Assembly: GCA_021851465.1 (NCBI GenBank)
Contig: JAJZDL010000094.1
Coordinates: 1 to 10,700, forward strand
Length of the DNA stretch: 10,700 nucleotides
Reading direction: 5' to 3'
DNA from: Acidobacteriota bacterium
GTDB taxonomy: Bacteria; Acidobacteriota; Terriglobia; Terriglobales; Acidobacteriaceae
The notes beneath the pieces are model-generated. The model searched no databases. It saw nothing but the letters and a program-made list of their open reading frames with translations, and was not told where the DNA came from. Of the stretch, positions 1 to 7,368 are shown piece after piece. Each line of letters starts with the position of its first letter. Within the stretch, counting starts at the first letter, position 1. A program made the position numbers and the translations under genes.

Positions 1-825
1 GTGCGCTCGCGCGAGGTGACGCTGATTGTGCCGGACGCATCGCTGCGAGTGCTTCTGCTGGACTTCGACGAGCTGCCCGCCAAACACTCCGAGGCGCTGC
101 CCGTCGTACGCTTTCGGCTGAAGAAGCTGCTTCCGTTCGACGCCGACGACGCCGCCGTGAGCTACCAGGTGATGGCCGCATCGAAAAGCAACCTGCAAGT
201 GCTGGCGGTTGCGATGCCGCGCGCGTTGCTGGCCGACTATGAGAGCGTGGTGCGCGAGGCGGGCTTTGAGCCGGGCGCCGTCCTGCCGAGTACGCTGGCC
301 GCACTGGCCGGGCTGGATGAACACGAGGCCCCTGCGCTGGTGGTCAACGCGGGGCGCGAGGGAGTCACCACGGCGATTGTGAAGGCCGGGGTCCTGCTCC
401 TGCACCGCACCGTCGATCTGGGGGGCGAAGTGCAATTGGGGCCACGATCAAACGACGTAGCGGCCGCCAACGATGCGGCGATTCTCGCGCAGGAGATACA
501 GGAAGAGATTGCCCGTGAGGCTGCGTACGCGATTGCCGCAGAGGACAACATTGCGGAGACGACCAGCGAGGTCGCGCAGGCTGTCAGCGTTGCCGCGGCC
601 TACTTCGAGGACACGCTGGAGACGCCGCCGCCGGTCGTCCATACAGCCGGAACGCTCGGCGCTACGGCATTGACCGCACTGCTCGACCGGGCACACATCG
701 GGCCTTTGGCCGTGCAGGAGATCGTACAGCCGAGGATGCTGGCGACGGGGGCAAATTTGCCAGGCACTGCCGACGCGGCACCGTTCGGCTGGCTGGCTGG
801 GGTAAGGGGGGCGCTGGCCAACTGA
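1..825 (+). CDS. pilM: PilM-like type IV pilus / secretion platform protein, 5'-truncated by window edge
   Basis: Cytoplasmic actin-like ATPase-fold protein that in type IV pilus systems binds the N-terminal tail of PilN and links the inner-membrane platform to the motor. The visible 274 codons show the PilM pattern: a first strand block (SREVTLIVPD), LLLDFDELP, the signature VVRFRLKKLLPFD near residues 35-47, and a second ASKHA half beginning around PALVVNAGREGVTTAIV (about 110-127). The first base of the window is already in frame (gtg), but the usual first strands of about 60-80 residues are missing, so the true start is almost certainly upstream and gtg is internal. A stretch at about 145-205 is Ala/Glu rich and probably helical. 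The stop overlaps the next ATG by one base (TGATG), showing translational coupling to the PilN-like gene. Assignment to PilM is firm from fold pattern and context. Whether the machine makes pili or secretes is not decidable here. Confidence 0.85.
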   Translation: MRSREVTLIVPDASLRVLLLDFDELPAKHSEALPVVRFRLKKLLPFDADDAAVSYQVMAASKSNLQVLAVAMPRALLADYESVVREAGFEPGAVLPSTLAALAGLDEHEAPALVVNAGREGVTTAIVKAGVLLLHRTVDLGGEVQLGPRSNDVAAANDAAILAQEIQEEIAREAAYAIAAEDNIAETTSEVAQAVSVAAAYFEDTLETPPPVVHTAGTLGATALTALLDRAHIGPLAVQEIVQPRMLATGANLPGTADAAPFGWLAGVRGALAN

Positions 826-1676
826 TGCGCATCTCCCTCAATCTCGCGACCCGTCCCTTTGTCGAGCTGCGGCCCTTGTTTGCGCGGCTCCGCCTTGCAA
901 TGGCGGCGCTGGCCGTGCTGGCGGTGGCGCTCGGCATCGTTTTGCATGTGCTGGAGAAGCGCGCGCACGCCGACCAGGCGCGCATCGATGCGCTGAAGGC
1001 GCAGGTCCGTGCCGTGCAACTGGAGCGACAGACCAACGAGGCGCGCATGAGGCAGCCGCAGAACCGCGCGGAGCTCGACCGCTCGCAGTTTCTCAATGCG
1101 CTTTTTGCGCGCAAAAGTTTCAGTTGGACCTCTGTGATGATGGATCTGGAACGCGTACTCCCCGCGGGCGTTCAGGTGACCAGCATTGAACCCTCACTCA
1201 TGGCGAATGGAGACGTCAACATCCGCCTGCGCGTGAGTGGACAACGCGATCTTGCCGTCGATCTGGTGCACAACCTGGAGCTCAGCCAGTGCTTCATCCA
1301 TCCGCAACTGGCCAACGAGACGGCCCAGACACAGGAACGAAACGGCTTGGTGCCTACGGCCGCGGCCGTCGCTCCCGGTGGCGTGGAGTTCGACATTGTG
1401 AGTGGGTACAACCCATTGCCCGAGCCGACCAAGGAGCGCGATCAGCAGCAAGAGATCGTACAGGCGAACGGTACCGAGGCCGACCAGGCCCAGCCGGGAG
1501 TGGCGAAGCATCCGAGCCCGGCACTTTCATCGAACTCTAAGGGTGCTGCCAATACCAAGGCCAAGGCCACGGCCAGGCCTGCTGTTGGGCAGGCACAGGC
1601 GATCCATCGGACGAATGCATCGACAGCCGCCCCTGCGAAGAGCGGCAAGCCTGCTGCCAATGGAGGTGTCCGATGA
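825..1676 (+). CDS. pilN: PilN-like inner-membrane platform protein with long basic C-terminal tail
   Basis: Bitopic inner-membrane protein that would bind PilM through its cytoplasmic N-terminus and PilO through its periplasmic domain. The start carries the PilN hallmark ISLNLATRPF (residues 3-12), the segment that docks in PilM. A single membrane helix spans about 24-43, then a charged coiled coil about 44-92, then a ferredoxin-like fold about 98-195 (FSWTSVMMDLERVLPAGVQVTSIEP followed by NIRLRVSG). The family usually ends near there. This copy carries about 85 extra residues (199-283), rich in Ala, Lys, Gln, Thr and Pro, looking disordered and basic, of unknown role. The start is fixed by the 1-base overlap with the PilM-like gene. 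The stop overlaps the next start (ATGA). Membership is confident. The tail is the unusual part. Confidence 0.85.
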   Translation: MRISLNLATRPFVELRPLFARLRLAMAALAVLAVALGIVLHVLEKRAHADQARIDALKAQVRAVQLERQTNEARMRQPQNRAELDRSQFLNALFARKSFSWTSVMMDLERVLPAGVQVTSIEPSLMANGDVNIRLRVSGQRDLAVDLVHNLELSQCFIHPQLANETAQTQERNGLVPTAAAVAPGGVEFDIVSGYNPLPEPTKERDQQQEIVQANGTEADQAQPGVAKHPSPALSSNSKGAANTKAKATARPAVGQAQAIHRTNASTAAPAKSGKPAANGGVR

Positions 1677-2350
1677 ACATCATCGAGAAAGTAAAGACAA
1701 CCGTCTCGTTCGGCAGGAGCTTGCGGCAAGCGCGCGACCTGCTCAGCCCGCTGAACCTGCACTGGGCGGGTGTTGGGCTGCTGGCGCTGGTAAACCTCTA
1801 TATGCTGGGGCAGATGGCCTTTCTGTGGAATTCGGCGAGTAGCCGCAACGCCGCTGCGCTGGAGCAGGAGCGAGCCACGCTGAAGACCGCTCAGATTGCC
1901 GCTCTGCCCCTGCGCGGCCTGGATGCAAAGCTGGCGCGCGCAACCAAGGAGGCGAACCAGTTCTCCGAGCAGCGCCTTCCCGCATCGGACTCGGAGATCG
2001 CGGCCGAGCTTGGCGTTCTGTTTAAGAAACAAGGGGTGCGGCTCATTCGGGCACAGTATATGTATGCGCCGGTGCTTGCCGGCTCGGCAGGCGAGCTCAC
2101 CGAGGTGCGCATCGACGCCAGCCTCAGCGGAGACTACCGTCCGCTGGTGGAGTTCATCAACTCGCTGGAGCGCGACAAGATGTTCTTCGTCATCCTCGGA
2201 CAGACGCTGACCGGCCAACAGACCGGGACCGTGAACCTGCGGCTGCGCCTGACAACCTATGAACGCGGAACCCCGCCGCATACGCTGGCGACAGCCGTGG
2301 ACGCGACTGCCGATAAAGGCGCCGGAACGGCTGGAGGGCATGGGCTATGA
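1673..2350 (+). CDS. pilO: PilO-like inner-membrane platform protein
   Basis: Partner of PilN in the periplasmic ring of type IV pilus machines; the GspM-like counterpart in type II secretion. The 225 residues show a short cytoplasmic N-terminus, one membrane helix at about 31-52, a coiled coil about 55-100 (rich in Ala, Glu, Lys, Arg), and a C-terminal alpha/beta domain about 105-205 with the pattern EVRIDASLSGDYRPLVEFINSLERDKMFFVI, typical of PilO (short-range residue pairing and 'L-x-x-F-I-x-x-L-E'). A strong ribosome site GGAGG lies a few bases before the ATG, and the ATGA overlap with PilN gives coupling. The last about 20 residues are Ala/Gly/Thr rich and probably disordered. Identification rests on order after PilM-PilN and on this topology. 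The sequence itself is weakly conserved, as is usual for PilO. Confidence 0.82.
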   Translation: MNIIEKVKTTVSFGRSLRQARDLLSPLNLHWAGVGLLALVNLYMLGQMAFLWNSASSRNAAALEQERATLKTAQIAALPLRGLDAKLARATKEANQFSEQRLPASDSEIAAELGVLFKKQGVRLIRAQYMYAPVLAGSAGELTEVRIDASLSGDYRPLVEFINSLERDKMFFVILGQTLTGQQTGTVNLRLRLTTYERGTPPHTLATAVDATADKGAGTAGGHGL

Positions 2351-3003
2351 AAGCGGCCAAGAGCGCGGCATTGGAGGAGCGGAAGAAGTACGCGGCAGTG
2401 GCTGCGTTTGTGCTGATTGCGGCTGCGGTGCTCTACTTCGAACTGAATGGCGGCAGCGCGCCTGCGACGCCCGAGCCGGCTCCGACTACAGCCTCTGCCG
2501 ACAACAGCGCGCAGGCAACTGGCAGTTTCACTGCTACGGCCCAAGGAGGCACAGCCGCAAAAAAGGTGGGGACAACCTCCGCTGCGCTCGACCCAACCCT
2601 GCATATGAGCGCCATGCTGGTGACTGAGTCGGTGGAGTATGCGGGCAGCGGCCGCAATATATTCTCGGCAAACTCGGCCCCGGTTGTGACCATTCCCGAG
2701 CCTGTCAGCTCAGCCCGGCCACAGGCGGGGACAGCACCGGAGGTGAAGCCCTGTCCGCCAAACTGTCCGCCGCCACCGCCACCGCCGCCACCGCCGCCGA
2801 TCGACCTGAAGTTCTTCGGCGTTCTGACAGACCCGAACGGAACGCCGCAGGCCTTTCTGCTGCATAACGATACCGTCTTTCGGGCCGGCGAAGGCGACAT
2901 TGTGATGCGCCGCTATCGCGTGGTCTCGATTGCGGAGAAGTCCATCCAGGTTGAAGACCTGCAGTACAAAGACACGCAAGCTCTGCCGTTGCTGACAAAT
3001 TGA
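2347..3003 (+). CDS. PilP/GspC-like periplasmic bridge protein with poly-proline tract
   Basis: Probable link between the inner-membrane PilN/O ring and the outer-membrane secretin. One membrane helix at about 14-33 suggests a GspC-like anchor rather than the lipoprotein signal of classical PilP (there is no lipobox). A disordered Ala/Thr/Pro region follows. ESVEYAGSGRNIFSAN (94-109) resembles a conserved segment of this protein in acidobacterial pilus clusters. C136-x3-C140 (CPPNC) is followed by eleven consecutive prolines (141-151). The C-terminal domain 152-218 (IDLKFFGVL, QAFLLHNDTVFRAGEGD, YRVVSIAEKSIQVED) is the small beta domain shared by PilP and the GspC homology region. GGAGG precedes the ATG, which overlaps the PilO stop as ATGA. 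PilP and GspC cannot be told apart here, so no symbol is given. Confidence 0.75.
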   Translation: MKAAKSAALEERKKYAAVAAFVLIAAAVLYFELNGGSAPATPEPAPTTASADNSAQATGSFTATAQGGTAAKKVGTTSAALDPTLHMSAMLVTESVEYAGSGRNIFSANSAPVVTIPEPVSSARPQAGTAPEVKPCPPNCPPPPPPPPPPPIDLKFFGVLTDPNGTPQAFLLHNDTVFRAGEGDIVMRRYRVVSIAEKSIQVEDLQYKDTQALPLLTN

Positions 3004-3005
3004 CG

Positions 3006-4073
3006 ATGAACCGGGAAGATAAAATCGGGAACGAGGGGCCGCGCGGAGGCGAGGGGGGCTACATGCTCCTTGGCCTGGTCGTGGCTGTTGCAATCATTCT
3101 GATCCTGCTCAGCGTTGCCGCGAGCAAGGTGGCCTTCAACCTGCGCCGCGATCGCGAAGTGGAGTCCGCGAATCGGGCCAGGCAGTATGTGCGCGCGATA
3201 CAGGTGTACTACAGGCAGTTCGGCCAGTACCCCGGATCGATGCAGATATTGGAGAACGCGAATGGCACGCGCTTTCTACGCAAGCAGTATGTGGACCCGC
3301 TCACCGGCAAGGCCAACTACCGGCTGATTGGAGTCGGCCAGAACAAGACGACCGTCACGGGCTTCTTCGGCGAACCGCTGGCTGGACTTGCGACCGGAGG
3401 CTTGGGTGCAGCCGCTGGGATGCAGTCGAGCGGCATCGGCGGAGCACCCGGAGCAGGCGGAGGCGGTGGAATCGGCGGAGGCGGTGGAATCGGCGGCGGT
3501 GGTGGAATTGGTGGAGGAGGTGGGATCGGTGGAGGCGGTGGAGCAGCCGGTGCCACGGGTACCCCAGGAGATTCCAGCTCAACAGACTCGAGCAGTTCGT
3601 TCGGCTTCGGGAGTTCCTCGGGATCGGGAAGTTCGACCGGGCCTGGAGGTGCGTCGGGGCTTGGCAGCGCCGCCGGCATGGGCAGCACGGGAATGGGCGG
3701 CTCATTCGGGCCGATTATGGGCGTAGGAAGCAGTGCGACGGGCAACGCGATCCTTGTTGTGAACCAGCAGACGACCTATCAGACCTGGGAGTTCCTCTAC
3801 GACCCGCGGATCGAGTTGTTGAAGGCAGCGGCGGCCCTGAATGGCGGTGGCCTGGGAACGTTGGGCGGAGGTGCGACCGGCCAGTCGCCGAGCGGCACTG
3901 GCCAGTCGTCGAGCGGCTTCGGTTCGTCGTCAAGCGGCTTCGGTTCGTCGTCGAGCGGCTTCGGTTCGTCGTCGAGCGGCAGTGGATCGAGTGGATTCGG
4001 GTCGGGTGGCTTCGGCCAGTCGCCGTCCGCTCCGGGTGGCACAAATCCACTCTCTTCCCCCACATCCCCATGA
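3006..4073 (+). CDS. GspG-like pseudopilin with glycine- and serine-rich repeat insertions
   Basis: Prepilin-type protein of a type II secretion or type IV pilus-like system. From the ATG at 3006, residues 1-18 form a hydrophilic leader ending Gly-Gly, followed by the hydrophobic stretch YMLLGLVVAVAIILILL (19-35), the class III prepilin arrangement cut after Gly18. Position +5 of the mature protein, normally Glu, is Gly23. Residues 44-110 match the GspG pattern (long helix, AIQVYYRQFGQYPGSMQIL, then YVDPLTGKANYRLI). Residues about 127-232 are Gly/Ser low complexity including GGGGIG repeats. A conserved-looking cap GPIMGV...TYQTWEFLYDPR (235-268) follows, then a second low-complexity tail with SSSSGFG repeats. 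An in-frame TTG at 3000 that overlaps the previous stop is an alternative start. Neither has a clear ribosome site, so translation probably depends on coupling. Confidence 0.78.
   Translation: MNREDKIGNEGPRGGEGGYMLLGLVVAVAIILILLSVAASKVAFNLRRDREVESANRARQYVRAIQVYYRQFGQYPGSMQILENANGTRFLRKQYVDPLTGKANYRLIGVGQNKTTVTGFFGEPLAGLATGGLGAAAGMQSSGIGGAPGAGGGGGIGGGGGIGGGGGIGGGGGIGGGGGAAGATGTPGDSSSTDSSSSFGFGSSSGSGSSTGPGGASGLGSAAGMGSTGMGGSFGPIMGVGSSATGNAILVVNQQTTYQTWEFLYDPRIELLKAAAALNGGGLGTLGGGATGQSPSGTGQSSSGFGSSSSGFGSSSSGFGSSSSGSGSSGFGSGGFGQSPSAPGGTNPLSSPTSP
3459..3542 (+). repeat. 18-bp tandem repeat encoding GGGGIG units
   Basis: Four full 18-base units (3459, 3477, 3495, 3513) plus a partial fifth from 3531. 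The first two are identical (ggaggcggtggaatcggc) and the others differ mainly at third codon positions. The repeat is in frame in the pseudopilin gene, so a change in unit number keeps the reading frame and alters linker length by six residues. Confidence 0.9.
3882..3986 (+). repeat. 21-bp tandem repeat encoding SSSSGFG-type units
   Basis: Five 21-base units starting at 3882, 3903, 3924, 3945 and 3966. The three central ones are nearly identical around agcggcttcggt, and the outer ones are diverged. The array is in frame and lies in the C-terminal tail of the pseudopilin, after the YDPR cap. Flanking sequence continues with looser GFG/SGS patterns. Confidence 0.9.
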
Positions 4074-4084
4074 CCTGTAGGCTG

Positions 4085-4117
4085 CCGGTCCGGGCCGATC
4101 GTTCTGGCCCAGACCGG
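4085..4117. terminator. GC-rich hairpin between convergent genes, possible bidirectional terminator
   Basis: CCGGTCCGGGCC (4085-4096) pairs with GGCCCAGACCGG (4106-4117) with one mismatch and a 9-base loop. It sits 11 bases after the pseudopilin stop and 26 bases before the stop of the opposing response regulator, the expected position for a shared terminator. Neither side has a run of T, so it is not a classical intrinsic terminator. It may act with another factor or simply protect 3' ends. Confidence 0.55.
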
Positions 4118-4143
4118 GTTCTCGCCACGCGCTCCGGTGCGCT

Positions 4144-5792
<1,649 letters not shown>

Positions 5793-5799
<7 letters not shown>

Positions 5800-6932
5800 A
5801 TCGACCCCGTCCCTTCAACCGCCGGCCTTTCGCATGGACCGGAGCGTATGCAGGCCGCGACAGGCCATTCGATCTGCACCCGCGTGCCGACCCCCGGCGC
5901 GCTCATCACCCGGAGGTCTCCACCAGAGTCGGCGACCAGCTCCCGCACGATACGGAAGCCGATCCCATGTCCACCCCGCGAGGGCGCCCGGTTCCCGCTC
6001 AGAATCCGCTCCAGTTGCTGCGCGGTCATTCCACACCCGGAGTCCTCCACCGTCAACCGCACGCGGCGCAGCGGCCAGGGCCGGGGATCGTCCGCCCGAT
6101 TGACCGCCAGCCCCACGCCGATACGGACCGCCCCTGGGGTCTCGTCGGCGGTCCTGTCCGCACTCCGCTCGACGACCGCGCCCTGCGCGATGCCCCCAGG
6201 CCCCTGCGCCGAAGCACCGCCCAGCGCAGTCGCTGCGTTCCTCACCAGATTGACCAGAATGCGTTCCACCGCCTCTTCGCCGACAGCGAGCGGGACCGAG
6301 GCGGAGGGCCCATAGCTCACCTCGACCCTCCGGCCGCACGCCACCCGGCCAAGCAGCCCCGCGCAGCGCTCGACGACCGCACGCAGGCCCACCGGACCGG
6401 GCGCTTCGTGCAGCGTGCCGACCGGCACGGCTCCAGCCCCCCGCTCGCCTACCTCTACGATGCAATCGGCAGCCTTCTTCGACGCGGCCCGTCGCTCTCC
6501 AAAGGACGTCTCCATGGAGTGCCCGCGGGAGAGCAGCCCATTGTGCGTTGGAGAGGGCTGTAGGCGATGCTCGATCAGGCGTTGGATCAACGCTCCGCTG
6601 CGCGATCCCAGAAGCCGAAGGTCCTCCGCGTAGTGTTGGTGCTCCGGCTGGAGCACGCCGGGCATCGACAGCAGGTCACAGTAGAGTTCGATGGCGCCCA
6701 TCAGGTTGCGCGCATCGTGCAGCAGGCCGGCGTCCAGGGCCGCCCGCTGGCCGGGCCGCGAACGGGAGCGGAGGGGAGGCGCAGCACTCGCGCCGCGGCG
6801 AGGCGGCGGTACTGCGTAAAACGCACCCGCGTCCGTAAGCCCTGTCGCCGCGGTGCGGAGCGGAACAGGCGCTGTGAATGGTTCAAAACTGCGATACATC
6901 TCCGAGGCGGTGAAACTCTGCTTAGTCCGCAT
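5793..6932 (-). CDS. Cytoplasmic sensor histidine kinase
   Basis: Partner kinase of the downstream response regulator; the two genes overlap by 7 bp. There is no membrane helix or signal peptide, so it acts in the cytoplasm. Residues 1-65 are Ala/Pro/Arg rich with no recognised sensor domain. The dimerisation/phosphoacceptor helix starts at about 68, with H72 in LLHDARNLMGAIELYCDLL. The HATPase domain has the N box LVNLVRNAATAL (N232), G1 DSGCGMT (297-303) and G2 GHGIGF (321-326). Between N box and G1 lies an insertion of about 50 residues (238-290), Ala/Gly/Arg rich, longer than usual. A linker at 131-180 is also low complexity. The start at 6932 has GGAG about 10 bases upstream; Met12 is an alternative. 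The signal sensed is unknown and probably comes from a protein partner or a cytoplasmic ligand. Confidence 0.88.
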
Positions 6933-7099
6933 GGTTTTTGTACTCCAGTTGTTGTTGTCACTCCGTGAGTTACATCCTTGCCCTCTTGCTCAAACTCTTC
7001 GTACGGATTGCATCCTTGCGCCGGCCAAATGTTCAACTCGCATCCCTGCCGAGCTGCCACGTTTGCCCGGGAGACGAGGAGGCAGGCACAAACTCTATA

Positions 7100-7115
7100 A
7101 TCAGTTTGAGTGCCA
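7100..7115 (-). promoter_or_regulatory. Weak sigma-54-like promoter candidate for the kinase-regulator operon
   Basis: On the minus strand TGGCACTCAAACTGAT has a perfect -24 element (TGGCAC) with correct spacing to a -12 element that keeps T, G and the final T but has GA instead of the nearly invariant GC. It would start transcription about 155 bases before the kinase ATG. The operon encodes a sigma-54 activator, so autoregulation would make sense, but the -12 mismatch makes this only a candidate. Confidence 0.2.
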
Positions 7116-7120
7116 AACTG
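7102..7120. promoter_or_regulatory. Perfect inverted repeat CAGTTTG-N5-CAAACTG, operator candidate
   Basis: Two exact 7-base arms separated by AGTGC. It begins one base after a plus-strand TATAAT (7096-7101) and overlaps the minus-strand sigma-54-like site. Its size and symmetry suit a dimeric repressor site, or a hairpin in a transcript. The protein that would bind it is unknown. Confidence 0.5.
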
Positions 7121-7192
7121 GGACAATGGTTCTAAGTAAATGATAATAAATTGAGTATTGCCCTCCGATTGAACCTCCCGTGCCGACACGAT

Positions 7193-7207
7193 ATTCCCGA
7201 TATGGGA
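7193..7207. repeat. Operator-like element copy 1 (ATTCCC-N5-GGGA)
   Basis: ATTCCCGATATGGGA. It shares the outer half-sites TCCC and GGGA and the 5-base spacer with the two downstream copies but has a different spacer sequence, which suggests the half-sites are what is conserved. Confidence 0.6.
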
Positions 7208-7262
7208 CTGACAATTCGGGGATGCGACGTGCAACTGACACAAAACAAATATATTCATCTCT

Positions 7263-7277
7263 ATTCCCAAATCGGGA
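7263..7277. repeat. Operator-like element copy 2 (ATTCCCAAATCGGGA)
   Basis: Inverted repeat TCCC-N5-GGGA, identical over 15 bases to copy 3, which starts 18 bases later. The 18-bp phasing would place two bound dimers about 1.7 helical turns apart. The pair lies about 75-105 bases upstream of the rph start codon. Confidence 0.65.
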
Positions 7278-7280
7278 CGG

Positions 7281-7295
7281 ATTCCCAAATCGGGA
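7281..7295. repeat. Operator-like element copy 3 (ATTCCCAAATCGGGA)
   Basis: Exact second copy of the 15-base element, 3 bases after the end of copy 2. A diverged fourth relative (AGTGCCAAACTGGGA, 11 of 15 matching copy 2) overlaps the dyad at 7109-7123. Confidence 0.65.
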
Positions 7296-7356
7296 AGCCG
7301 TCTCCGCCGTGTCCAACCCCTCCCCGACCACCCCACAGAAGAACAGCCTGCACTAC

Positions 7357-7362
7357 TATAAT
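7357..7362 (+). promoter_or_regulatory. Consensus -10 box for rph, predicting a leaderless transcript
   Basis: TATAAT lies exactly 6 bases before the rph ATG, so the standard start point falls on the A of that ATG. No purine-rich ribosome site exists in the 20 bases before the ATG. The -35 position (about 7334-7339, CACAGA) is a poor match, so an activator or relaxed -35 use would be needed. Confidence 0.55.
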
Positions 7363-7368
7363 CGCGTC

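Larger units (their letters stand above)
6933..7368. promoter_or_regulatory. Divergent AT-rich intergenic control region between kinase and rph
   Basis: 436 bases with no convincing gene between divergently transcribed genes. Counting bases at 7081-7260 gives 78 G+C of 180, far below the coding parts of the window. It contains a perfect 7-bp dyad at 7102-7120, three copies of a 15-bp ATTCCC-N5-GGGA element, TATAAT hexamers on the plus strand at 7096 and 7357, and a sigma-54-like site on the minus strand. Small open frames here have no ribosome site and no protein-like composition. I see nothing convincing in 6960-7090 except gene-leader sequence. Confidence 0.6.

Noticed and set aside
1442..2341. 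299-codon minus-strand frame opposite the PilN/PilO-like genes
   Set aside because: It spans the boundary of two coupled genes and has Arg/Gln/Leu shadow composition with no recognisable domain.
6938..7135. Small open frames in the divergent intergenic region (for example a Cys-rich 65-residue frame)
   Set aside because: There is no ribosome site and no protein-like pattern, and they overlap probable control sequences.
7180..7368. Upstream ATG extending rph by 63 codons
   Set aside because: The added peptide has no family support, crosses the operator repeats and the TATAAT box, and RNase PH is already longer than usual from 7369.
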